Under the pieces are notes generated by a model. That model was not told the origin of the DNA, did not search any database, and worked only from the letters and a program-made list of their open reading frames with translations. A program made the translations under genes and the position numbers. A DNA stretch of 64,000 bases, taken from the NCBI GenBank assembly GCA_016861025.1, contig BOKO01000003.1, positions 128,001 through 192,000 on the forward strand. Reading direction: 5' to 3'. Every line of letters begins with the position of its first letter. The stretch's first letter is position 1. This stretch comes from Chloroflexota bacterium (lineage in GTDB: Bacteria; Chloroflexota; Anaerolineae; Caldilineales; Caldilineaceae). Below are positions 10,903 to 19,694 of the stretch, one piece after another.

Positions 10903-11664
10903 ATGAATCAACCAATTCCTATTCAATTTCCACCTTCATTGGCTGTCTTTGGCAGTCATCGTTCGGTGCGCTTTTTCCGAACCGACCCGTTGGCGCCGGG
11001 CGACCTCGACCTGATTGTTGAGGCGGGACGCCGCGCGCCCACCGACGCACAAGGACACATGTACGCCTTCGTGCGCATCACCGACCGCACAGTGCGCGAC
11101 CGGCTGGCGACACTGTGCGCCAACCAACAGCATATTCGCGACGCCGCAGAATTCTTTGTGGTTTGTCTAGATGTGCACCGCCTGCGTCGGCTGGTCGAAC
11201 ACCGCGGCGGCGAATGGGGAATGCGCGAACGAATTGCCTTGCTCTACGGCGCCACCGACGCCACGATGGTTGCACAGAACATGGTCGTCGCCGCCGAGAC
11301 GCTCGGCTACGGAACTTGCTACATCGGCGCCGTGCAAAACAATGTCGATGTGATCGCGGCTGAGCTGGGGCTGCCAGCCGGCGTACTGCCGATCTACGGG
11401 CTGTGCATCGGCGTCATCGATCCTGCGCACTATCCACCGGTCGTCAAACCGCGCATCCCGCGTGCGCTCTGTTTCTTCGAGAATCGCTACCCGGCGGAGT
11501 TCAGCGCCGCTGAGTTAGAGTCGGCGTATACCGCCATGAGCGTCAAGCGTGAATGGTACGAAGCGGTCGGCGCCTATTTCGCAGTAGGGGGTGTGATGGA
11601 AAAACGAGAGCCGGTGATGGCGCGCGCGTGGCGTCAGCAGGCGCTTGACCCAAAGCCGGTGTGA
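10903..11664 (+). CDS. NADPH-dependent nitroreductase-family oxidoreductase (NfsA/FRP-like)
   Basis: Cytoplasmic FMN flavoprotein of 253 aa predicted to reduce nitroaromatics, flavins or quinones with NAD(P)H. The N-terminal HRSVRFF motif for FMN phosphate binding, the central helix pattern DATMVAQNMVVAAETLGYGTCYIGA and the ending KREWYEAVGAYF agree with the NfsA/Frp branch. Length matches the family (about 240-250 aa). The rqcH gene begins 6 bp after its stop, so the two are probably co-transcribed. The physiological substrate cannot be told from sequence. Confidence 0.85.
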   Translation: MNQPIPIQFPPSLAVFGSHRSVRFFRTDPLAPGDLDLIVEAGRRAPTDAQGHMYAFVRITDRTVRDRLATLCANQQHIRDAAEFFVVCLDVHRLRRLVEHRGGEWGMRERIALLYGATDATMVAQNMVVAAETLGYGTCYIGAVQNNVDVIAAELGLPAGVLPIYGLCIGVIDPAHYPPVVKPRIPRALCFFENRYPAEFSAAELESAYTAMSVKREWYEAVGAYFAVGGVMEKREPVMARAWRQQALDPKPV

Positions 11665-11670
11665 CCGATT

Positions 11671-13407
11671 ATGCATTTTGACGCATTGACGCTGGCTTGC
11701 GTGGTCGCCGAATTACAGCGCGATCTCTGCCCCGGGCGCATCCAACAGGTGTTGCTCGTCGATGCGCACGCCATTGGCTTCGAGATTTACACGCCGGGCG
11801 TGCGCCATCAATTGCTGCTTGCACTACAGCCAGGAACGGCGCGCGTGCATACAGTCTCCTACAAGCTGCGGCGCGGCGTCGAAAAGGATTCACCGCTGCT
11901 CTTGCTGCTGCGCAAATATGCGCGCGGCGCACTGCTCGTCGCCGTCGAACAGCCCGATCCGACCGAACGCGTGCTTCGCTTTGCGCTGGAACACCCCGAA
12001 CACGGCGCAACGACGCTGCTCGTGGAGCTGATCGGACGCCAACCCAACGCGATCCTGGTCAATCCTGCGGGCCGCATCCTGGAATGTCTGTATCGTCTGC
12101 CTGCAAGCGACGCCGGGCGCAGCGTGTTGCCGGGACAACACTACGTCGCGCCGCCAGCGCTCGCCAGGCTGTTGCCGGTTGACAATGGTGATGATGACTA
12201 TTACACGCGTCTGGCGCAGATCGTCGCACAGCCCGGCCCGTTGTGGAAAGCGCTGGTGGCCGGCGTCGCCGGTCTCAGCCCGACGGCGGCGCGCGAGATT
12301 GCCTGGCGCGCCGAGAACGCCGCCATAGGCGAGGGGGTGGCTGTGCTTGCAGTCGTTCAGGCGCTGCAGGAGCTATGGGCGCCGCTTCATCGCGGCGGAT
12401 GGAAGCCCGGAATAATTGAAGAAGAGGGAGCAGTGGTCGGCTTTGCGGCATATCCCGTCCATTTCCGCGGACGCTTTGTCGAGCAGCCGTCGATGAGCGC
12501 TACACTGGAGCGCTATTACGCCGAAGCCAATGCTGCACGGGCGATCGATGCGTACGCCGCGCAGCGCGGGCAGGTGTTGGCGCAGGTGAAGCGCGCGCTG
12601 ACACAGCTTGAGCGGCGGCTTGCGGCGCTCGACGGCGACGAACCGCCGCCCGGCGCGGCTGAAGCACTGCGCACGCAGGCAAACTGGTTGTTGGCGCTCG
12701 GCGGGCAGATCGAGCCGGGGGAGACAACGTTGGTTGTGGATGTGGGGAACGAGACGCTTCACATAGCGCTTGACCCGCTGCTGTCGCCGGTGGAGCAGGC
12801 GCAGCGTATGTTCAAGCGTGCGGCCAAACTTGCACGCGCCGCTGAAATCATTCCGCAACGCCGCGCCGAATTGCTGGCTGACCGTGAATTATTGGAACAG
12901 CTTGCGCTCGACGCCCAGCGCGCCGCCAATCAACCGGAGCTGGCCGCGGTGGTGGAAGAACTGCGCGCCGCCGGTTTTCTGCGCCAGGCAAATCAGCGCA
13001 CACCGCGCGTTAAGGGCGTCGGGGGCGGGCCGTTGCGCTTTCGCACCGCGCATGGGGGCGAAATTCTTGTCGGACGCAACGCACGCCAGAATGAGCTGGT
13101 CACTTTCAAGCTGGCTCATCCACACGATCTATGGCTGCATGTTCGCGGCGCACCAGGGTCGCACGTGGTGCTGCGCGCGCCGGCTTCGCCGCCCGACGAG
13201 CGCGATGTGGTGATTGCCGCACAGCTTGCTGCGTATCACTCCAGTTTGCGTGGCGAGCGTCGGGTCGATGTGATCGTCGTCGAGCGGCGTTGGGTGAGCC
13301 GCGCTCCGGGTGGGCGCATAGGACAGGTGCTCGTGGCGCGAGAACGCGTCATCAGTGCGGCGGCGGAAATGCCGGAGGAAGTGGAAGAAAAACCTGAAGA
13401 AACCTGA
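11671..13407 (+). CDS. rqcH: RqcH / NFACT-family ribosome quality control factor
   Basis: Binds the 50S subunit carrying a stalled nascent chain and recruits tRNA-Ala to add C-terminal alanine tails that mark the chain for degradation. The 578-aa protein has the full NFACT layout. It opens with the NFACT-N domain (start MHFDALTLACVVAEL, with GRQPNAILV), then has a helix-hairpin-helix and coiled-coil middle, and ends with the NFACT-R domain (GGEILVGRNARQNELV and HDLWLHVRGAPGSHVVL). The basic-acidic tail is family-typical. It follows a nitroreductase gene by 6 bp. Formerly annotated as fibronectin-binding protein A. Confidence 0.93.
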   Translation: MHFDALTLACVVAELQRDLCPGRIQQVLLVDAHAIGFEIYTPGVRHQLLLALQPGTARVHTVSYKLRRGVEKDSPLLLLLRKYARGALLVAVEQPDPTERVLRFALEHPEHGATTLLVELIGRQPNAILVNPAGRILECLYRLPASDAGRSVLPGQHYVAPPALARLLPVDNGDDDYYTRLAQIVAQPGPLWKALVAGVAGLSPTAAREIAWRAENAAIGEGVAVLAVVQALQELWAPLHRGGWKPGIIEEEGAVVGFAAYPVHFRGRFVEQPSMSATLERYYAEANAARAIDAYAAQRGQVLAQVKRALTQLERRLAALDGDEPPPGAAEALRTQANWLLALGGQIEPGETTLVVDVGNETLHIALDPLLSPVEQAQRMFKRAAKLARAAEIIPQRRAELLADRELLEQLALDAQRAANQPELAAVVEELRAAGFLRQANQRTPRVKGVGGGPLRFRTAHGGEILVGRNARQNELVTFKLAHPHDLWLHVRGAPGSHVVLRAPASPPDERDVVIAAQLAAYHSSLRGERRVDVIVVERRWVSRAPGGRIGQVLVARERVISAAAEMPEEVEEKPEET

Positions 13408-13462
13408 AGTGTGGATTGTGAAGTTGCACAGGCGGTGGGACGCAGGGTTCCAGCTTCGCCCA

Positions 13463-13897
13463 TCAAAAATCGATGTTGATGCCGCCGCGACGTTTGGGAC
13501 GCTCCTGTGTTTCGCCGGACGGCGGCAGTGGCGGCTCTTCGTCGATCCAGGCGTCAAGAATGGCGCGCAGCGCCAGCAAGCTTTCGCGGCGAGCGGCGTA
13601 GGCGTGCACCCAGAATTCTTCAGGCAAGCCCAGATCGTTGTGACGCAGCTCTTCCAACAGACCGGTGGCGCCGTCGATCATCCACATCAGCGCGTTGAAT
13701 GCTCCTTCGCGCTCTGAAGCGGGACGTCGACCTGGTTTGCTGTAATTGGGACGATAGGCGCGGCGTTGCGCCCGTTGGCGGGCGGTCTGCCGCTGCACTG
13801 TTTCGTCAGCCAGCTCGTCGAGCAGCTCGAAATCGCCGTTCATCTCATTGTCGTAGCGCTCGTCAGGCTCGTCGAAAGATGCGCCATTGCCTCGCAT
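13463..13897 (-). CDS. Small charged protein of unknown function
   Basis: A 144-aa protein I do not recognise. The N-terminal half is highly charged (Asp/Glu-rich, then Arg-rich TARQRAQRRAYRPNY). The middle (residues 65-118) looks like two amphipathic helices (AFNALMWMIDGATGLLEEL and RRESLLALRAILDAW). The tail is Pro/Arg-rich. No signal peptide or membrane segment. The start (ATG 13897) lies 9 bp after the stop of the GNAT gene on the same strand, so the two are very probably translated from one mRNA. Codon use resembles its neighbours, supporting a real gene. Confidence 0.6.
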   Translation of the reverse strand: MRGNGASFDEPDERYDNEMNGDFELLDELADETVQRQTARQRAQRRAYRPNYSKPGRRPASEREGAFNALMWMIDGATGLLEELRHNDLGLPEEFWVHAYAARRESLLALRAILDAWIDEEPPLPPSGETQERPKRRGGINIDF

Positions 13898-13906
13898 GTG
13901 TTTGAC

Positions 13907-15028
13907 TCATTCCACTGTCGGTCGGCGCAACATCACGCGCATGACCTTGTAGTCGTGGGCGCCGAACCGATATTTGTACTCTTCGCCACCTTGCATAAAG
14001 TCGAAAACTCGACAGCCGGACGCGATCGCATATTGAATTGCGTAGCTCAGCAGCACCCAACCTGGGCTGAGCTGTGCATGCGACTCCGGATCGTAGCCTG
14101 AATTATACAGCCAGAAGCGCCGATCATACTCAAAGGCAAAGAGCGTGGCTGCTTTCTCGCCATCGAGAGTGAGAAAGAGCAAACGCAACCGGTCGACCTC
14201 CAACATGCGGCGTGCAATTGCCAGGAAAAAGCGGTGCATCTGCGGCGTCATAAAATCGGCTTTGTCGGCGCGGCTGGAGCGTTGCAGCGCCACGAAGTCG
14301 TCCACCTCGGCTTCGAGCGAGTGCTGAGCCTCGACGAGATGAAAACCGACCGTCGATTCGCGTTCGGCGCGTCGCTGTTTGCGGCGAATCTCGTGGCGCT
14401 GTTTCTTGTCGACCAGACTGTTGAGGTAGTCGTCGTAACGCATGGGCAACAAGAACTGTGGGGCTGTGTCCTCTTGTGAGACGTCGACGTGAAAGCCAGC
14501 CTGCACCGCCATTGTCGAAAGTTCCTGGTAGGTCAGGCTATCCTCCGGCAAGTTGCAGAGATCGACGATGTCCCAGGTGGGCGCTTCGGAGCTATGCAGC
14601 CACTCCAGAAAGGCGGCGTAGACGGGTTTTTCCCAGTCGCGCGCGATGATCAGGTCAAGATAGTCGCTGACCTCGATGCAGCCAACGATGTTGAACTGTC
14701 GTTTGCCGGCATTGGCGCCGTTGGCGATCTCGTGGAGAAACAGCGGCGCAATTCCAACCAGGCGGCTGCTTTGTGCGCAGCGAAACGCCAGAATCCAGAG
14801 CTCGCCCTGTCCGAGTGAATCCCACCACGTCGTCTGCCATTCGTGCGTCAAAAAAATCGAATTGAAGCGAGAGCGGTGCACCAGTTCGTTCCACTCTTCT
14901 TGCAGCACCGCAAAGCCATCAGGCCGGGCATTGGGGCCGTACGCTGTACAGACAAGCGAAGAGTTCTGCTTTGTAATTGTCGTTCTATCTAGCTCAGGCG
15001 CATCCAAAGTCAGACAGTCGCTGTTCAT
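13907..15028 (-). CDS. GNAT acetyltransferase, CelD/BcsL-like (FemAB-like fold)
   Basis: A 373-aa protein of the double-GNAT type often annotated as cellulose biosynthesis CelD/BcsL or FemAB-like. Recognisable parts are the N-terminal WNELVHRSRFNSIFLTHEW, as in members that begin with a W-x-x-L-x-x-x-S segment, and the C-terminal GNAT half (KAATLFAFEYDRRFWLYNSG, then SPGWVLLSYAIQYAIASG and the acidic FDFMQGGEEYK before RFG). These enzymes are thought to transfer acyl or aminoacyl groups to envelope polysaccharide or peptides; the substrate is unknown here. It is co-directional with a small unknown gene 9 bp downstream. Confidence 0.75.
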   Translation of the reverse strand: MNSDCLTLDAPELDRTTITKQNSSLVCTAYGPNARPDGFAVLQEEWNELVHRSRFNSIFLTHEWQTTWWDSLGQGELWILAFRCAQSSRLVGIAPLFLHEIANGANAGKRQFNIVGCIEVSDYLDLIIARDWEKPVYAAFLEWLHSSEAPTWDIVDLCNLPEDSLTYQELSTMAVQAGFHVDVSQEDTAPQFLLPMRYDDYLNSLVDKKQRHEIRRKQRRAERESTVGFHLVEAQHSLEAEVDDFVALQRSSRADKADFMTPQMHRFFLAIARRMLEVDRLRLLFLTLDGEKAATLFAFEYDRRFWLYNSGYDPESHAQLSPGWVLLSYAIQYAIASGCRVFDFMQGGEEYKYRFGAHDYKVMRVMLRRPTVE

Positions 15029-15240
15029 CAGTTGTAAGTCTTTCTATCGATATTGCACTGGATTCACCAGAGTGCCGTTGGCGTTGCGCATGGACGCCAC
15101 CTTTCCAAACGCAGGTTGGCGCCACATGAATCGTTGTGAGAGCCATACTTTCTGCTCCACAAAGTATAGCGGAGGCGCAGAGGTGCAACAAGTAGGAGAG
15201 CACACCAAACAGAGAGCGAGTCTCGGTTCGATGCAGCTGA

Positions 15241-16815
15241 CTATCCGCGGCGGCGTCGATTCCAGATGATCAGCCAGGTCAACATGCCGATCAAAGCCAG
15301 CCCGCCAATCAAGACGCCGATTGTCGCCAGAGCGTCCGTCAACGGCCGATCGTTGAGAAATGCCAGCCAGGCTTGGGGCTGCACCGGCGTGGGCGACGGC
15401 GTTGCCGCCTCAAGGAGGCGCTGCTCGGCGAGCGCGATCACGGTTGGCTCGCCGCCGCCCGCCAACCCGTTCGCCTGCTGCACTTCGTCGCCAAGAGGCG
15501 CGAGAAATGGGACAACCTCCGCTGGCGGCGGCGTGTCGGTTGGCGTGCTTGTCGGCGTCGGGGTGTCCGTCGGCGGCGATGTTGGCGTAGGCGGTGATGT
15601 GGGCGTGGGCGTCACAGTGGGGGGATAGCAGACCGTCATCACGACCTTGTCGATGAACTGCCAGGTTCGCAGGGCGTTGCCGTCGTTGAAGGTGTTAAAA
15701 TAAAGCACCAGCGGTCGCCCGATGAACCCGGTCAGGTCGACAGTGTCCTGACGCCAGGCGTTGGTGTTGAGCCGCTTGCGATAGAGAACCCCAGCCGTCG
15801 AGTTGTCGAGGTTGAGCAGAATCACTTCCTGGCGGTCGATTGCCAGCCCGCTGGGGATGCTTTCCAGCACGCCTTCTTCTGTGCGGTCAAAGTGCCACCA
15901 GCTCAATGAAGCCGAGCCTGCCATCGGTGAAATCTGGAAAGGCTGACGAATCGACGAATAGGATGGATGGTTGTCAGGAATTACGGGCACAGCGCCCGGG
16001 TCGATTCCAAGCCGTGCCGAGCGCAGCCCATCGTACACCGGGCTGCCAACAAAGGCCGGCGGCGCCGGCGCATCCCCCAGAATCCAGAACGAGTTGTCTT
16101 CGAAGCTGCCGTTCAAGATGCCATCGGTGACGCAGCCGACGGGCAGCGGCGTCGCCGTAAATGTTGGCGTCGGCGAGACTGTGATTGTCGGCGTGGGAGT
16201 GACAGTCGGCGGTGTTGGACAGGCGATGATCGAAACATTGTCCACATTCATCCAGGTGATGCTACCCGCGCCGTCGTTGAATACGCCAAAGACAAGGGTG
16301 ATCTGCTGGCCGGCGAAACTGTCAAGCGGATAGCCGCTCACCGTCTGCCAGTTGCCAAGATTTTGTTTGTAGCGCGCTGGCAGCAGCGGCTCGCGACGCC
16401 CGCCAGCAGCCTGGATTTCAGCGAATTGTTCGTCGTTGTCGGGAATATCGACATTGAAGCGCGGGAAATATTGAAACGAAAGTGTGATGGTGTAGCCAGC
16501 AGGTAAAAAGATCGACTGGCTGAGCGTGCTCGTGTTGTTCTGATTGGGGCCAGCCGCCTGCAACCCAATGCGCGCTGAAGCCGGGGAGGCAGGCGTCGCC
16601 CAGACCGACGTGTCGCGGATCACCCATCCTTGCGTGCTCCATGCCGGCGAGATGGCTGAGGCGAAGTTGCCATTCACCACCAGTTCAAAGCACCCTGGCT
16701 GCGATGGCGGATGTGGAGCGGGGGCCGCAAAGGTCGCCGCATCTAGCGGAGCCGCTGGTAAAATCCACAGCAACGTCAGCAAGACAAGGGCTATACTCGC
16801 CCAAAACTGGCGCAT
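15241..16815 (-). CDS. Membrane-anchored surface protein with two jelly-roll modules and Thr/Pro linkers
   Basis: A 524-aa predicted cell-surface protein of unknown role. The ATG at 16815 is chosen because GAAAGG precedes it and a signal peptide follows (MRQFWASIALVLLTLLWILP). Two repeats of about 150 residues, beginning CFELVVNGNFA and CVTDGILNGSFED, each hold a W-x-x-x-Q/H, SFQYF or SLSWWHF, and LVF/LYFNTFNDG pattern, which looks like a carbohydrate-binding or MAM-like beta sandwich. They are separated by Thr/Pro-rich linkers (TVTPTPTITVSPTPTFTAT and PTPTSPPTPTSPPTD). A C-terminal transmembrane helix (TIGVLIGGLALIGMLTWLII) and Arg-rich tail anchor it to the membrane. Confidence 0.72.
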   Translation of the reverse strand: MRQFWASIALVLLTLLWILPAAPLDAATFAAPAPHPPSQPGCFELVVNGNFASAISPAWSTQGWVIRDTSVWATPASPASARIGLQAAGPNQNNTSTLSQSIFLPAGYTITLSFQYFPRFNVDIPDNDEQFAEIQAAGGRREPLLPARYKQNLGNWQTVSGYPLDSFAGQQITLVFGVFNDGAGSITWMNVDNVSIIACPTPPTVTPTPTITVSPTPTFTATPLPVGCVTDGILNGSFEDNSFWILGDAPAPPAFVGSPVYDGLRSARLGIDPGAVPVIPDNHPSYSSIRQPFQISPMAGSASLSWWHFDRTEEGVLESIPSGLAIDRQEVILLNLDNSTAGVLYRKRLNTNAWRQDTVDLTGFIGRPLVLYFNTFNDGNALRTWQFIDKVVMTVCYPPTVTPTPTSPPTPTSPPTDTPTPTSTPTDTPPPAEVVPFLAPLGDEVQQANGLAGGGEPTVIALAEQRLLEAATPSPTPVQPQAWLAFLNDRPLTDALATIGVLIGGLALIGMLTWLIIWNRRRRG

Positions 16816-17131
16816 TGAAGCAACCTTTCGCAGGATTTGGTGCACGCTGTAATCGTGGTTGCGCAGAAGAATGAGCAAATCAATCTGACAGCCAATCGAC
16901 ATCTGCCAAAAAAGTTACCACTGTACAGGAGTGTAGCACAAACCCTGCGCGCTGGCAATGTCGATTTGGTGCAGCAAGGAGCGTCTCTCAACTCCAGAAA
17001 AGCGTTGAGTAAAACGCAATACGCTCCCAGACCTCCTCGCGGGAAGGGAAGCCTGGGACGCCGCCCAGCCTGCACATAGTATTACACAAGATTTTCGCGT
17101 TGTATTGCACATTTTGTGCAGAGTTTTCAGA

Positions 17132-19480
17132 TTATGTCTTGCTTGTTATGCTGTGTTGGCATTTTTCGATCCACACAACGGTGTCATAGAAAAGCGCCCC
17201 CGCCCCCATATCAGCCTCATCGGGCGGCGTAAGCTGGTTGATGTTGCGTCCATCAGGGCTGAACTTCGCCCACCATACGCCCGGCGCCAGCACAGCCCCC
17301 GGCATAACAGTTTCCGCGATCTCGGCGGTAAGATGAACCTCCCCGAATTCGTTGCAGACGCGCACAGCGTCACCTGTCGCGATGCCGCGCGCCGCCGCAT
17401 CATGCGGATGAATGTATAGCAGCGGTTGCTTTTCGCGTTGCAAGAAGCGCGGCACATTGGCAAAGGTCGTATTAAGGAAAGAGTGTGCAGGGGAAGAGAT
17501 GCAAACGAGCGGAGACGAAGGGTGGGGGAGAGGGGAAGAAGGGGAAACGATGCCGCTCACGCTACTCCCTACTCTCCCATTCTCCCATTCCCCAACTTTC
17601 CAACTCTCCTGCCAACGCGGCGGTGTGTACGTCGGCAAGGGATCGTAGCCGTCAGCAGCCATGCGCTCGCTGTAGAATTCGCATTTGCCGCTTGGCGTGG
17701 GGAAATCACCCTCGGCGAAGGGTCGATACGGCTGCGCTGCATTGACGCGATAGTAACCTTCCGCCAGCAATCGCTCCCAGGTGAGGCCGGCGAAACGGGG
17801 GTGCGTCTGCGCTTCGACAAATGCGCGCAGAATCTCCTCGTCCGTTTCCTGAAAGCATGGGTCGTCGTAGCCAAGCGCAGCAGCCAAACGGCGAAAGATT
17901 TCGCTGTTGGGCAGCGACTCGCCCACCGGCGCAATCGCCGGGCGGTTGAGCGACAGATAGGCGTGGCCGTAAGAGCGGTGGATGTCCCAGTGTTCAAGTT
18001 GCGTCGTCGCCGGCAGAATATAGTCGGCATAGTCGGCGGTGTCGGTCTGGAAGTGCTCCATGACGACGGTGAAGAGGTCGTTGCGGCGCAATCCAGCCAG
18101 CACAGCGGCCTGGTCGGGCGCAACCGCAGCCGGATTGCAATTGTAGATAATCAACGCCTTGACGGGCGGCCCTGCCTCTTCGGGCGTCAGGATTGGGTCA
18201 ACCGGGCGCGGATGATAGTGCGCCATCGCAATGCGCGCCGGGTCCAGGCTCAACGCATCGCCGAGGCGATTCATGTTGATGGTGCGAGGGGGGAATAGAG
18301 AGGAGGAGATAGGGTGATTGGAGATTGGGGATTGTTCATTGCCCGGCGCATCTCCTTCTCCCCCTCTCTCCTTCTCTCTTTCCCCTCCTCTTGCCAGAAG
18401 TTCGGGTCGATAGAGGCCGCGCTTATCCAGATGGCGAAACAGCCCGCTGGCGCTGAGCTGGATGCCGCCGCCACGATGTCGCCAGGCGCCGACAAGCGCG
18501 GGCAGACAAGCGATCGTGCGCACAGCCATGCCGCCGCCGTGATGACGTTGCACGCCGTAGTTGATGCGAATCGCCGCGGGCTGCGTCGTGGCATATTCGC
18601 GCGCCAGGGCGACGATGCGCTCGGCGGGTGCGCCGGTGATTGCGGCGGCGCGCGCGGGCGTCCATTCACGCACACGCACGGCAAGCTGATCGAAACCGAC
18701 GGTGCACCGCTCCACATACTCCGCATCGACCAGACGCTCGCTAATGATCACATGCATCATCGCCAACGCCAGCGCGCCGTCTGTGCCAGGACGAACGGCG
18801 ATCCATTCGTCGGCGGCCTGGGCGGTGCGCGTTTTTGCAGGATCGATGACGATGACGCGTGCGCCTTGCTTGCGCGCCTGCTGGACAAAAGGCCACAAGT
18901 GCAGGTTGCTCGTCAAGGTGTTGCTGCCCCAGATCAGGATCAGGCGTGCGTGGGCAAAATCTTCGGGCAAGAGGCCCTCCGCCGCGCCGATGGTGTAGAG
19001 GTAGCCCTCGAAGCCGGCTTCGGAGCATATCGTGCGCGCAAGCTGGCTGGCGCCCATGCGGTTAAAGAAGCGCGTCGCCATCCCTTCGCCCTGCAAGAAG
19101 CCAAGCGTGCCGCTGTAGGAATAGGGCAATACGGCCTCGGCGCCATATTCTGCGATGATAGCGCGCAGCCGTTGCGCAATGTCGGCAATCGCCTCCCCCC
19201 AAGACACAGACTCGAATTGACCGCTGCCTTTGGCCCCAACGCGGCGCAGCGGCTTGGTCAGGCGGTCGGCGTGATAGGTGCGCTCCAGGTAACGGTCGAC
19301 CTTGCCGCAGAGCTTTCCCTGTGTGATCGGGTGATCGACATGTCCCCAGATATCGACGGCGCGGCCGCTTGCGCGCTCGACAGCGACCTGCCACGAACAT
19401 GTGTCCGGGCAGTCATGAGGGCACGCGCCGGTGATCACGGTGAAGGCGGGGTTTTCGGCGTAGAGATGAAGTTTTGCCAT
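17132..19480 (-). CDS. Molybdopterin-dependent oxidoreductase (DMSO reductase superfamily) with two in-frame repeat insertions
   Basis: Molybdenum/bis-MGD oxidoreductase of 782 aa; substrate unknown. The N-terminus has the [4Fe-4S] motif CPHDCPDTC with LCGK downstream, then SWGEAIADIA, the LILIWGSN nucleotide-binding strand and a C-terminal molydopterin-dinucleotide-binding domain (HPHDAAARGIATGDAVRV). No TAT signal, so probably cytoplasmic; no partner subunits adjoin it. The ATG at 19480 is taken as start because it directly precedes the conserved region. Two low-complexity segments (about residues 364-400 and 624-658) interrupt otherwise conserved sequence and coincide with DNA repeat elements at 18286-18391 and 17510-17609. 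Confidence 0.85.
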   Translation of the reverse strand: MAKLHLYAENPAFTVITGACPHDCPDTCSWQVAVERASGRAVDIWGHVDHPITQGKLCGKVDRYLERTYHADRLTKPLRRVGAKGSGQFESVSWGEAIADIAQRLRAIIAEYGAEAVLPYSYSGTLGFLQGEGMATRFFNRMGASQLARTICSEAGFEGYLYTIGAAEGLLPEDFAHARLILIWGSNTLTSNLHLWPFVQQARKQGARVIVIDPAKTRTAQAADEWIAVRPGTDGALALAMMHVIISERLVDAEYVERCTVGFDQLAVRVREWTPARAAAITGAPAERIVALAREYATTQPAAIRINYGVQRHHGGGMAVRTIACLPALVGAWRHRGGGIQLSASGLFRHLDKRGLYRPELLARGGEREKERGGEGDAPGNEQSPISNHPISSSLFPPRTINMNRLGDALSLDPARIAMAHYHPRPVDPILTPEEAGPPVKALIIYNCNPAAVAPDQAAVLAGLRRNDLFTVVMEHFQTDTADYADYILPATTQLEHWDIHRSYGHAYLSLNRPAIAPVGESLPNSEIFRRLAAALGYDDPCFQETDEEILRAFVEAQTHPRFAGLTWERLLAEGYYRVNAAQPYRPFAEGDFPTPSGKCEFYSERMAADGYDPLPTYTPPRWQESWKVGEWENGRVGSSVSGIVSPSSPLPHPSSPLVCISSPAHSFLNTTFANVPRFLQREKQPLLYIHPHDAAARGIATGDAVRVCNEFGEVHLTAEIAETVMPGAVLAPGVWWAKFSPDGRNINQLTPPDEADMGAGALFYDTVVWIEKCQHSITSKT
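17510..17609. repeat. Purine/pyrimidine inverted repeat inside molybdopterin oxidoreductase gene
   Basis: Purine arm (GGGGGAGAGGGGAAGAAGG) followed by a pyrimidine arm (CTCCCATTCTCCCATTCCCC). It belongs to the dispersed element family and is read in frame, adding a Ser/Pro/Gly-rich stretch just before SSPAHSFLNTTFANVP, a segment otherwise typical of the family. Confidence 0.7.
18286..18391. repeat. GGAGATT-family inverted repeat inside molybdopterin oxidoreductase gene
   Basis: Left arm GGAGGAGATAGGG then TTGGAGATTGGGGATTG, right arm CTCCTTCTCCCCCTCTCTCC. Read in frame as a Glu/Arg/Gly-rich then Ser/Pro/Asn-rich insert between RPELLA and RTINMNRLG. Confidence 0.75.
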
Positions 19481-19694
19481 GAGATCGTTGCCTTTTTGAT
19501 AATCAACGGACGTACTATGGACGCTATTGTACCGCATTGACGGCGCAAATGGGGTGCAGCGTCGATCATTGAACTGGAAAAGCACGTCCAACGTGACAGC
19601 AGCGATGGATTGAGGCTATAATCAAGAAAACATCCATCCATTTCTCTGTCTCGAATGCGAGACGCCAATCTTCATGAAACAAGGAGCGGTTTCT

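Noticed and set aside
17510..18391. Frameshift or intein in the molybdopterin oxidoreductase gene
   Set aside because: The frame stays open and conserved motifs resume in the same frame; the inserts are low-complexity repeats without intein motifs.
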